Source: Rhizocola hellebori (GTDB lineage: Bacteria; Actinomycetota; Actinomycetes; Mycobacteriales; Micromonosporaceae). From it: 64,000 bases of DNA. Location: NCBI RefSeq assembly GCF_016862955.1, contig NZ_BONY01000013.1:118739-182738 (forward strand). Reading direction: 5' to 3'. The translations under genes and the position numbers were made by a program. Under the pieces are notes generated by a model. It saw only the letters and a program-made list of their open reading frames with translations. It was not told where the DNA came from and ran no database searches. Shown in pieces: positions 39,423 through 48,000 of this stretch. Position 1 is the first letter of the stretch, and each line of letters begins with the position of its first letter.

Positions 39423-40598
39423 TCAGTCCACTGTGGAGCCGAAGACCTCGTCGCGTACGGTGTCGAGCGCGGTCAGCAGAGCGCCCCGCAGCACCGGCTC
39501 CTCGGTCACGCCGGTCACCACCACCTTCGGGCTCACCGGGGTGATCGCGGCCACCTCGTGCTGAACCCTTTCCGCCAAAGGGGTTCCGCCCGCGGCGCCG
39601 ATCTCGCCGCTCAACACCACCAGCGGCGGGTCGAGCACCAGACACGAGGAGGCGACACCCAGGGCCAGCCGCCGGGCCAGCTCGTCGAGAACTGGGCCGC
39701 CCTTGGTGCCCGCGGCGATCGCGTTGCGTACGGCCTCGCCCGCGGTCGGCGCGCGGAAGCCGTGTTCCCGAGCCATCGCCCGGGTCGCGTCGGCGGCCGC
39801 GATCTGATGGAACGCACCCTTGCCGCGCCGGGTCACCTCGCGGGTGATCTCCGCTCCGGGCACTGGCAGGTAGCCGATTTCGCCGGCCGCGCCCGAGAAT
39901 CCGCGATGCAGCTTGCCGCCGAGGACGACGGCCAGACCGAGCCCGCCGCCCACCCACACCAGGAGGAAGTCCTTCACGTCACGGGCCGCGCCGTTGTGGG
40001 CCTCGGCCACGGCCGCGAGGTTCACGTCGTTCTCGAACAGGATCGTGGTGTGCAGATCGTCGCGAAGCGCGGCCGCCAGGCCGCGATGCCAGCGCGGCAG
40101 GTTCCAGGCGAAGACGATGTCGCCTGTGCTCGGATCGACCAGACCCGGTGTGCCGAGCACGATCCGGCGTACGTCGGCCATGGGTGCCCCCGACTGCTTC
40201 ACCGCGTCGAGCACTGCGTTGTGCACCACCCCGACCGGGTCCGCGGTGTCCTCGGTGGAGTGCTGCACCCGTCCGATGATCTCGCCGGTGATGTCGGCGC
40301 ACGCGGCGATGACCCCCTCCGCGCCGACCTCGACGCCCACCACATAGGCGCTTTCCGGACGTACCGAATACAGCTGGGCATTTGGCCCGCGCCCGCCGGC
40401 CTGTTCGCCGACCCGCTGGACCAGCCCGCGCTCCTCCAGCCGTTCCACCAGCTGGGACGCCGTGACCTTGGACAGGCCCGTCATCTCACCCAACTGGGAG
40501 CGTGTGAGCGGTCCGCGCGAGAGCAGCAGCTCGAGGGCCGCACGATCGTTGAGCGCACGCAGTAATCTCGGGGTGCCAGGTTGGGACACAGCCGCCAT
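39423..40598 (-). CDS. ROK-family transcriptional regulator
   Basis: A 391-residue ROK repressor. The N-terminal winged helix spans about residues 10-70 (LTRSQLGEMTGLSKVTASQL) and the C-terminal sugar-kinase-like domain has VVGVEVGAEGVIAACADITG, GTPGLVDP and FENDVNLAAVAEAHNG. The Cys-rich zinc motif (CxCGxxGCxE) of most ROK proteins is missing; the stretch after SGAAGEIGYLPVPG has no Cys. It probably controls the divergent glycosidase gene, binding an amino-sugar or other ligand. AAGGATGAGCA provides the ribosome site before ATG 40598. Confidence 0.9.
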   Translation of the reverse strand: MAAVSQPGTPRLLRALNDRAALELLLSRGPLTRSQLGEMTGLSKVTASQLVERLEERGLVQRVGEQAGGRGPNAQLYSVRPESAYVVGVEVGAEGVIAACADITGEIIGRVQHSTEDTADPVGVVHNAVLDAVKQSGAPMADVRRIVLGTPGLVDPSTGDIVFAWNLPRWHRGLAAALRDDLHTTILFENDVNLAAVAEAHNGAARDVKDFLLVWVGGGLGLAVVLGGKLHRGFSGAAGEIGYLPVPGAEITREVTRRGKGAFHQIAAADATRAMAREHGFRAPTAGEAVRNAIAAGTKGGPVLDELARRLALGVASSCLVLDPPLVVLSGEIGAAGGTPLAERVQHEVAAITPVSPKVVVTGVTEEPVLRGALLTALDTVRDEVFGSTVD

Positions 40599-40620
40599 TG
40601 CTCATCCTTGGCTCTAGCTT

Positions 40621-40660
40621 TTAGTTAAGTTTCTTATTAAATTAGGTAACCTTAACCGGT
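40621..40660. promoter_or_regulatory. AT-rich operator between ROK regulator and glycosidase
   Basis: In a GC-rich window this 40-nt stretch is strongly AT-rich. GTTAAG (40624-40629) and CTTAAC (40651-40656) form an inverted pair around TTTCTTATTAAATTAGG. ROK regulators typically bind AT-rich palindromes with a TTTA...TAAA look, so this is a likely operator for both divergent genes. TAGCCT (40668-40673) could be the glycosidase -10. Confidence 0.5.
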
Positions 40661-40693
40661 ACCGCCGTAGCCTACAGGTCTTGAGGAGTCGCC

Positions 40694-42142
40694 GTGACCA
40701 TCGATCCGGGTCTGCGCCGTTTGGCGTTGCGTACGCTCTTGGCTGCCTTTCCGGGCCATACCGCACCGGAATGGTCAACCGACCTGGTTGAGCAGGGTCT
40801 GGCCGGTTACACCATTTTCGGGTACAACATCGCCGACCCGGCCCAGGTCACAGCGCTGAGCGCGGCCCTGCGCACGGCCCGGCCCAACGTGCTGCTCGCC
40901 ATCGACGAAGAGGGCGGCGACGTCACCCGGCTGGCTCACCGCACCGGCAGCCCCTACCCCGGCAACGCGGCGCTCGGCGCGATCGGCGACCTCGACCTGA
41001 CCCGGCGCGTCTACCACTCGATCGGCGTGGAACTCGCCCGCGCCGGCCTCAACCTCAACCTCGCCCCGACCGTCGACGTGAACACGGCGACCGACAACCC
41101 GGTCATCGGGACAAGGTCCTTCGGCGCCGACCCGATGAAGGTCGCCGCACACGCCGCGGCCGCCGTGGTCGGCCTGCAACAGGCCGGGGTCGCGGCCTGC
41201 GCCAAGCACTTCCCCGGGCACGGCGCCACCGTCGCCGACTCCCACCTGGAGCTGCCCACGGTCGACGTCTCCGCGCAGGTGCTGCGCGAGCGCGAGCTGC
41301 CGCCCTTCGCCGCGGTGGTCGCCGCCGACGCCAAGGCCATCATGACCGCCCACATCCGGGTCCCGGCGCTGACCGGCGATGATCCGGCAACGTTCAGCCG
41401 AGCCATCCTGGTCGACCTGCTGCGCGGCGAGTTCGGCTTCACCGGCGCCGTGGTCACCGACGCCCTGGAGATGAAGGGCGCCTCCGTCGCGGCCGGCGGC
41501 ATCGGCCCGGCCGCGATCCGGGCCCTGCAAGCCGGTTCGGACCTGCTGTGCGTGGGCGCCGACGTCGACCTCGCCCTCGTCGAGCAGCTCGCCGCGACCA
41601 TCGCCGCCGCCATCTCGTCGGGCGAGCTTTCCCTTGCCCGCGTGGAGGAAGCGGCAGCGCGCTGTGACGCCCTCGCCAATTGGACCATGGGCGCGACCCA
41701 GCAGGAGCCCGCTCCCCGCCTCGGCTACGAGGCTGCCCGCCGCGCCATCATCGTCGAGGGCAGCCTCGCCGGGTTCGAGAAACCCTTCGTGGTCCAGCTG
41801 CGCGCCAGCCACACCATCGCCGAAGGCGTCGTCCCGTGGGGACTTTCCCCCCACCTCAACGGCACCCCGCAGCTCGCCGTCGCCGCCGACCAAACCTCCG
41901 CCGAGGCTCTCATCGACGCCGCCCACGGCCGCCCGATCGTCCTGGTCGGCCGCCACACCCACCGCAACCCGGCTGCCCGCACCCTCGTCGAACAGCTCGC
42001 CGCCGCCCACCCGGTGGCCGTGGTGGAGATGGGCTGGCCGGCCTCGTGGCGTCCCCACGGCGCCAAGGCTTTCGTCACCACCTACGGCGCGTCCCACGCC
42101 AACGGCCGCGCCGCCGCCGAGCTCCTCGGCCTGGCCCACTGA
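40694..42142 (+). CDS. glycoside hydrolase family 3 (beta-N-acetylhexosaminidase-like)
   Basis: A 482-residue family 3 glycosidase. It has the IDEEGGDVTRLAHRTG substrate loop, the KHFPGHG motif that carries the His/Asp dyad loop (GATVADSHLELP) of NagZ-type enzymes, and the nucleophile Asp in VVTDALEMKGA. A C-terminal domain of about 150 residues follows. There is no signal peptide, so it probably acts inside the cell on muropeptide or chitin fragments. GAGGAG lies 6 nt before GTG 40694. The divergent ROK regulator is its likely controller. Confidence 0.9.
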   Translation: MTIDPGLRRLALRTLLAAFPGHTAPEWSTDLVEQGLAGYTIFGYNIADPAQVTALSAALRTARPNVLLAIDEEGGDVTRLAHRTGSPYPGNAALGAIGDLDLTRRVYHSIGVELARAGLNLNLAPTVDVNTATDNPVIGTRSFGADPMKVAAHAAAAVVGLQQAGVAACAKHFPGHGATVADSHLELPTVDVSAQVLRERELPPFAAVVAADAKAIMTAHIRVPALTGDDPATFSRAILVDLLRGEFGFTGAVVTDALEMKGASVAAGGIGPAAIRALQAGSDLLCVGADVDLALVEQLAATIAAAISSGELSLARVEEAAARCDALANWTMGATQQEPAPRLGYEAARRAIIVEGSLAGFEKPFVVQLRASHTIAEGVVPWGLSPHLNGTPQLAVAADQTSAEALIDAAHGRPIVLVGRHTHRNPAARTLVEQLAAAHPVAVVEMGWPASWRPHGAKAFVTTYGASHANGRAAAELLGLAH

Positions 42143-42144
42143 AC

Positions 42145-42150
42145 TAGAGT
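42145..42150 (+). promoter_or_regulatory. -10 box for leaderless methyltransferase
   Basis: TAGAGT fits the TANNNT -10 consensus and ends 8 nt before the GTG at 42159, placing transcription start at or next to the start codon. No Shine-Dalgarno site is present. Confidence 0.5.
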
Positions 42151-42158
42151 CAGAGCTT

Positions 42159-43064
42159 GTGACGTATCTGCATCCCTTGGCCTATCTGCTCGGCGTCGAG
42201 GGAGTCGCGCTGCTGCGCTCTTTCGGCGGCGAGTTCGACCGCGACTTCGTCCACGCCCGGCTGGCCGAGATCCGCCGCCTCGTCAACGACGAAACCCTTG
42301 TCGCCGCAGGCATTCCCATCGGCACGGTGGACACCGTGGACGGCTACCAGGTCTGGGCCAAAACCTACGACGAGCCCGGCAACGGCGCCTTCCCCGTCGA
42401 GGAACCCTATGTCCGCCGCATCGTCGACTCACTGCCCCAGGGCTGCTTCGTAGACGCTGCCTGCGGCACCGGCAGGCACACCGAATACCTTGCCGCCCAA
42501 GGCCACCGCGTCATCGGCGTGGACAGCTCACCCGACATGCTGGCCCACGCCCGCGCGAAGGTGCCCTCGGCCGAGTTCCGCTTCGGCCAACTCGACAAAC
42601 TCCCCCTGGCCGACAACGAAGCCGACGCCATCGTCTGCGCCCTCGCCCTCACCCACGTCGCCGACCTGCGCCCAGTAATGGCCGAATTCGCCCGCGCCCT
42701 GCGCCCCGGCGGCCACCTGATCATCTCCGACATGCACGAGAGCATCGTCCTCCGCGGCTCCATCCCCAAGGTAGAACTGCCCGACGGCACCCGCGCCCGC
42801 ATCGCCACCCACCGCCACCTCACCGGCGACTACCTACGCGCCGCCCTCCCCGTCGGCCTCCAGGTGCGCAGCTGCGAAGAACCGCGCCCAGGCCTCGACT
42901 CCACCATGCCCCCCGCCACCCCGCTAGGCCCAGACCTCACCCCCGGCGAATGGCAAGACTGGCCCTGGAACCTGAGCGGCTTCATTCCCCAAGCCTCCTG
43001 GGCCGCCAACGCCGATCGCCCCGCCACCGTCATCTGGCACTTCCAACTATCCACAAACGACTAA
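42159..43064 (+). CDS. class I SAM-dependent methyltransferase
   Basis: A 301-residue methyltransferase. Residues 1-90 are a helical lid region, followed by motif I (CFVDAACGTGRHTEYLAAQG), the acidic motif (VIGVDSSPDMLAHA), VCALALTHVADL and the RPGGHLIISDMHE post-motif strand. The substrate is unknown. GTG 42159 is supported by the leaderless -10 box; the frame is open further upstream only inside the glycosidase gene. A 637-nt non-coding region follows. Confidence 0.87.
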   Translation: MTYLHPLAYLLGVEGVALLRSFGGEFDRDFVHARLAEIRRLVNDETLVAAGIPIGTVDTVDGYQVWAKTYDEPGNGAFPVEEPYVRRIVDSLPQGCFVDAACGTGRHTEYLAAQGHRVIGVDSSPDMLAHARAKVPSAEFRFGQLDKLPLADNEADAIVCALALTHVADLRPVMAEFARALRPGGHLIISDMHESIVLRGSIPKVELPDGTRARIATHRHLTGDYLRAALPVGLQVRSCEEPRPGLDSTMPPATPLGPDLTPGEWQDWPWNLSGFIPQASWAANADRPATVIWHFQLSTND

Positions 43065-43222
43065 ATTCACCATTGCGCCGGCCCGCCGTGGCCGGCCGCC
43101 GTATCTCCCGGCGGCCACGCCACCCCCGTGCATGGTCCCGCCCGGCGGCTCCGCCGCCGACAGGCCACGCGAATCGCCCGCCCACACCATGCTCCGCCCC
43201 TGGCGAAGGGTATTGCCACCGC

Positions 43223-43289
43223 ACCTTTGCTCTGCACCCATAGACGCACATTGACCATGAAGTTGCGCCTATGGGTGCAGAGCAAAGGT
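43223..43289. repeat. 26-bp inverted repeat (hairpin)
   Basis: Arms 43223-43248 and 43264-43289 are complementary at 25 of 26 positions (one A/C mismatch, 43244 against 43268) around a 15-nt loop. The core is TTTGCTCTGCACCCATAG and its complement. There is no T run after either arm, so a simple terminator is not the best reading. Confidence 0.85.
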
Positions 43290-43406
43290 CTGGCGAACAC
43301 ACACCCCTCTCAGGGCTGCCCGCCATCGGCACCGCCGTGCCCCTCTTTGTGACCGACAAGGCAAACGAGATCCGGTGCCCTGCCTATAGCGCCCGCCCGC
43401 GATGCG

Positions 43407-43485
43407 GCAGCGCCGCCACGCGATATGGCAGCGCAACGCGCAGCGCCGCCACGCGGCGGACGATCCAGAGCAGCGCCGCCACGCG
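43407..43485. repeat. three 16-bp direct repeats
   Basis: GCAGCGCCGCCACGCG occurs at 43407-43422, 43440-43455 and 43470-43485, with periods of 33 and 30 bp. Spacers are of similar length but differ in sequence. CGCCGCCACG is also the core word of the dispersed repeat at 18.6 and 52.0 kb. Confidence 0.75.
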
Positions 43486-43701
43486 GCGCACGGTCCGGGG
43501 CAGGGCAGGCGCGGTCCCGGCTGTGCCGGTGGCGATGGGGGCAATCAGCGCATGGGCGCAGCAGGCGCACTGTGGGGAGGCCGACCGCACCCTGGATGTC
43601 TAGGGCGGTGTTGGCGCTTGGCGCGCCAGGGCACAAGGGCGCAAACTTTGCGCGGGGCGCGCATGTGTGGGTGGAAGGTGTTGCGGTGTAGGGGATTTGG
43701 G

Positions 43702-44916
43702 TTAGCGCCGTCTGTGGAAGGTGTTGCGGCGCGGGGTTTGCAGTGGATCAAGCCAGGCTGGTGGGAGGAATTCCGGTAAGCCGTCAGCCGCGATCCGGAC
43801 AAGCCATTCGCCTTGATGGATGACGCGATGATGGTGACCACACAGCAGCACGCCGTTGTCCAGATCGGTGCGCCCACCCAGGATCCAATGCAGGATGTGA
43901 TGCCCTTCCGTCCACTTTGGAGGACGATCGCAGCCGGGGAAGGCACATCCGCCGTCGCGCAGCACCAGGGCACGGCGGGCCGCTCCGGTGAACAGGCGTC
44001 GTTCCCGGCCCAGGTCGAGGACCTGGCCGGTGGTGCCGAGAACGGCGGGGATGATCCCGGCGTTGCAGGCCATGCGGCGCAGGGTTTCGGGGGTGAGGCT
44101 TTCCCCGTTGTCGAGCATGCCTCGCCCGATGCGCTCGAGGAGCTCGTCGTGGCGGATGGTCACCATGACCTTGGCCGAGTCACCGCCGCTTTCGGGTAGC
44201 TCGTCGGTGGCCAGGGCGAGACGGCACACGTCGGTCAGCGCGTCAGCGCGGCGCTGGGTCGCGGTGCGGGTGTCGTCCTTGCCCGCCGGGGCGCACAAAG
44301 GTTCCATGGCGGCGTTGACGATCGCGGCTGCTTCCGCGCCCAGGATGCCGGTCAAGCGGGTGCGGCCGGTGCCGTCACCGAACGGTGACAGGGTCAGCGC
44401 TCGATCCTGCGCGGCGCGTTTCTCGCCTTCGGCCAGCCGCTTGCGCAGCAACTCCTCTGCCAAGTCAGGGGCGGCCAGGCCGACCGCGTAGTCGGCGGCG
44501 ATCGCCAGCTGAGCCGGGGCGAGCACGACGCATTCGTCGGTGAGCAGGGCCTTTTCCACCTCGCCCTGGATCGCGGTGCCGCAATCGGCAAGGCCGGTAA
44601 CGGTTTTCGCGATGACCTCAGCCTGCCGCTGGTTGATGACACCCTCCGCCAGGGCCGCAGCCGTGGCCTGACAAGAGGTGTCCATCACCCGGGCCAGCTC
44701 GACCATCTGCCGTGCGGCGCCCTGATTGAGCCGCAGCTTGCCGCCAAGCCACGCGGGCAGGCTGGTAGCACCTTCCCGGCGAGCGACATCCCGGCCGTCG
44801 ATCTCCCGGATCACCGTCAGGATCTCGGCCACAAGCGACTGCTTGGCCTGCCACAGATTCAGCAGTTTGGTGGACAGCTCATCGCCACTCAACGCCCAAA
44901 CCGCCCCCGCAGCCAT
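43702..44916 (-). CDS. DUF222/13E12-type HNH endonuclease
   Basis: A 404-residue protein of the 13E12 repeat family. The N-terminal two-thirds is the helical DUF222 domain (RQMVELARVMDTSCQATAAA, GVINQRQAEVIAKTV). The C-terminus is an HNH nuclease with CAFPGCDRPP, WTEGHHILHW, LDNGVLLCGHHHRVIH. Four Cys suggest structural zinc. These genes are multicopy and mobile-looking in actinobacteria, with no established function. ATG 44916 is chosen from TAGGCT at 44924-44929, 7 nt upstream, which predicts a leaderless message. Confidence 0.9.
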   Translation of the reverse strand: MAAGAVWALSGDELSTKLLNLWQAKQSLVAEILTVIREIDGRDVARREGATSLPAWLGGKLRLNQGAARQMVELARVMDTSCQATAAALAEGVINQRQAEVIAKTVTGLADCGTAIQGEVEKALLTDECVVLAPAQLAIAADYAVGLAAPDLAEELLRKRLAEGEKRAAQDRALTLSPFGDGTGRTRLTGILGAEAAAIVNAAMEPLCAPAGKDDTRTATQRRADALTDVCRLALATDELPESGGDSAKVMVTIRHDELLERIGRGMLDNGESLTPETLRRMACNAGIIPAVLGTTGQVLDLGRERRLFTGAARRALVLRDGGCAFPGCDRPPKWTEGHHILHWILGGRTDLDNGVLLCGHHHRVIHQGEWLVRIAADGLPEFLPPAWLDPLQTPRRNTFHRRR

Positions 44917-44923
44917 GCATCGA

Positions 44924-44929
44924 AGCCTA
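44924..44929 (-). promoter_or_regulatory. -10 box for the HNH endonuclease gene
   Basis: TAGGCT on the minus strand matches TANNNT and lies 7 nt before ATG 44916, giving a leaderless transcript. It supports this start over the longer open frame to 45024. Confidence 0.45.
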
Positions 44930-44995
44930 CCACAAATAGCACGGATGTTCGAGAGCGAGGTGCACCCGAAAAACCTAGTACTACCAACGTAAATA

Positions 44996-45021
44996 CCGGT
45001 CCCGTCGGAGGACGGGACCGG
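44996..45021 (-). terminator. terminator of the NAD-glutamate dehydrogenase gene
   Basis: CCGGTCCCGTC and GACGGGACCGG form a perfect 11-bp stem around a GGAG loop, 14 nt after the dehydrogenase stop codon (read on the minus strand). Only a weak T-rich stretch (TATTTACG) follows, as is usual for actinobacterial terminators. Confidence 0.75.
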
Positions 45022-45034
45022 CAAGGTGATGGTG

Positions 45035-48000
45035 TCAGGCGGCGGCGGTGCGGACTAGGGTGCGGATTTGGCGCAGCAGCACGGAAAGCGCGGCCAGGTC
45101 GGCGCGGGAGGCGTCGACTTCGCCGATTGCTTTGATGGCTTGGCTGATGGCCTTGGTGTTGCGCTGTTCCCATAGCTCGACGCGCTCCATCGCCTCTGTC
45201 CCGGCTGGGGTCGCGGCGAGCACCTCGTTGGTGAGTGCGGCCAGCGCGGCGTAGAGGTCATAGCGCAAAGCCATGCGCGCCAGCGTCTGCCAGCGATCGT
45301 TGCGGGGCAGCTGGGAGATTCGGGTCAGCAGGTCGTCGACCCGGAACCGTTCCGAGAGCACGAAATAGACCCCGGCCACCTCGAACATGTCCCGGCCTGT
45401 GTTGAGGGCTACCTCTACGACGTCTAGCAGTCCGAAGCTGTACAGGATGCGGGTGCCGCGCTCGGCCAGTTCGGGCGGAGCGCCCGCTGCGAGCAGCTCG
45501 GCGGTGTGGGCCTGCATCGCCTCCTGCTCCGCGCCGCGGAACAGGGTTTCCAGGTGGGGCAGGAGGGCGTCGACACCGGGGCGCAGCGTGGCGATCTCGC
45601 CGGCGACGTCCATCGGCGAGCGGCGGTTCTGCAACAGCCAGCGCACGGCACGGTCGAGCAGGCGGCGTGCCTTCAAATAGACCACGGTCTGGGCGTCGGT
45701 CGGGATGACGTTGTCGGTCGCCTCGACGGCGGCCCAGAGCGCGGGCAGGTCGAAAACGTCGCGCACCACCACGTAGGCGCGCAGCACGTCGGCCGCGGTG
45801 GCGCCGGTTTCCTCCACGGCCCGGTGGACGAAGGTGATGCCGCCCCGGTTGACGATTTCGTTGACGAGCACGGTGGTGAAGATTTCGCGGCGCAGCGGAT
45901 GCGCGGCCATCAGCTGGGTCATGCCGCGCAACGGAGTTGGGAAGTAGTCGACCAGGGTCTGGTTGGTCCAGGCCTCGTCGGGCAGGTCCGAGGCGACGAT
46001 CTCCTCCTCCAGCACGATCTTCGTGTAGGCGAGCAGAACCGCGAATTCGGGTGCGCACAAGCCTTCTCCGGCTTCGCCGCGCACCACCAGCTCCTCATCG
46101 GTGGGCAGCGACTCCAGCGCGCGGCTGAGCTTGCCGGCGCGTTCCAGCTCGGTGATGAGGCGGCGATGCACCGGAAGCAGGGACAGCGCCTGGGTGCGGG
46201 CACTGCCGAGGGTGGTCGCCTGCTGGTAGTTGTCCTGCAGCACGAGGTCGGCGACCTCGTCGGTCATCGAGGCCAGCAGGGCATCGCGATCCTCTACGCC
46301 CGTACCCAGCAAAATTTTGATGTTGACTTCATGGTCTGAACAGTCGACACCGGCTGAGTTGTCAATGAAATCGGTGTAGATGTGTCCCCCGGCGCGGGCG
46401 AACTCGACCCGGCCGGCCTGGGTGCAGCCCAGGTTTCCGCCCTCGCCGACCACTTTGGCCCGCAGGTGGGCGCCGTTGACCCGGATGGCGTCGTTGGCCT
46501 TGTCGCCAACCTCGGTGTTCGACTCGCTCTTGGCCTTGACGTAGGTGCCGATGCCGCCGTTCCACAAAAGGTCAACGGGGGCAAGCAGAATCGCCTTCAT
46601 CAGCTCGGCCGGGCTCATCGCGGTCACCGAGTCGGCCAGCCCAAGCGCGACCCGGACCTGGGCCGAAATCGGGATCGACTTGAGGGTCCGGGCGAAGACG
46701 CCGCCGCCCTCGGAGATGAGCGACCGGTCGTAGTCGTCCCACGAGCTGCGCGGAAGGTCGAACATCCGGCGGCGTTCGGCGAACGAGCGGGCCGGATCCG
46801 GGTGCGGGTCAAGGAAGATGTGCCGGTGGTCGAAGGCGGCCAGCAGCGCGATGTGCTCGGAGAGCAGCATGCCGTTGCCGAAGACGTCACCGGACATGTC
46901 GCCGACGCCGACCACGGTGAAGTCCTGCGTCTGTGTGTTGACACCCATGTCCCGGAAGTGGCGCTTGACCGACTCCCAGGCACCGCGCGCGGTGATGCCC
47001 ATCTTCTTGTGGTCGTAACCGGCCGAGCCGCCCGAGGCGAAAGCGTCGCCGAGCCAGAAGCCATAGGACTTCGAGATTTCGTTGGCGATGTCGGAGAAGG
47101 TCGCGGTGCCCTTGTCGGCCGCGACGACCAGATAGGGATCGTCGCCGTCGTGGCGCACCACATCCTTGGGCGGCACCACTTTGCCCGCGTCGAGGTTGTC
47201 GGTGACGTCGAGCAGGGCGGAAATGAACTTCTTGTAGACGTTCACCCCCTCGGCCTGGTAGGCGTCGCGCTCGGACGGGGAAGGCGCCTGCTTGAGCACG
47301 AAACCGCCCTTGGACCCGACCGGGACGATGACCGCGTTCTTCACCATCTGCGCCTTGACCAGGCCGAGGATCTCTGTCCGGAAGTCGTCGCGGCGGTCGG
47401 ACCAGCGCAGCCCGCCGCGGGCCACCGCGCCGAACCGCAGGTGCACGCCTTCGAAGCGCGGCGAGTAGACGAAGATCTCGAACTTGGGACGCGGCTGGGG
47501 CAGGTCTGGGATCGCTTGTGGGTCAAGCTTTATCGCCACGTACGACTTAGGCCGCCCATCGGAGGAGCGCTGGAAGAACGAGGTGCGCAGGGTGGCCTGG
47601 ATCAGGGTGAGGTAGTTGCGCAGGATCCTGTCCTGGTCGAGACTGTCCACATTGTCCAGTTGTCGGGCGATCGCGGCGACCAGCTCCTTGGCCTGGCTGT
47701 TGCGTTCCGCGTCGGTCAGCTGCAGGCGCGGATCGAAACGGGTCTCGAAGAGCGCCACCAGCAGCGCGGCCACCTGCGGATAGGCGGTGAAGGTCGACTC
47801 CATCGAGTCCTGGGAGAAGACCGTTCCGGCCTGCCGCAGGTACTTGGCGTAGGCACGCAACACCACGGCCTGCCGCCAGGTCAGACCGGCCCGCAGCACC
47901 AGCTCGTTGAAGCCGTCCACCTCGGCCTCGCCGCGCCAGGCGGCCGCGAACGCGTTCTCCACGTGGGCCCGCACCTCGGCCAGCTCGCGCGCTCCGGAGG

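Larger units (their letters stand above)
43065..43701. other. hairpin and repeat-rich non-coding region
   Basis: No open frame here has family character or a ribosome site. The first 100 nt can fold into GC-rich hairpins (for example GGCGGC-TCC-GCCGCC near 43143-43158). A 26-bp-arm inverted repeat lies at 43223-43289, and three direct copies of a 16-bp unit lie at 43407-43485. It adjoins the 13E12-type HNH gene and could be an insertion scar or a non-coding RNA locus. Confidence 0.5.

Noticed and set aside
43223..43289. Hairpin read as a terminator of the methyltransferase gene
   Set aside because: It lies about 160 nt past the stop and lacks a T tract; arms are longer than usual terminators.
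43407..43485. Possible CRISPR array
   Set aside because: Only three 16-bp units, spacers of about 15-17 nt, no cas genes; too short and GC-rich for a CRISPR.
43402..43779. 125-codon plus-strand frame in the repeat-rich gap
   Set aside because: It spans the direct repeats, lacks a ribosome site and has no protein-like pattern.
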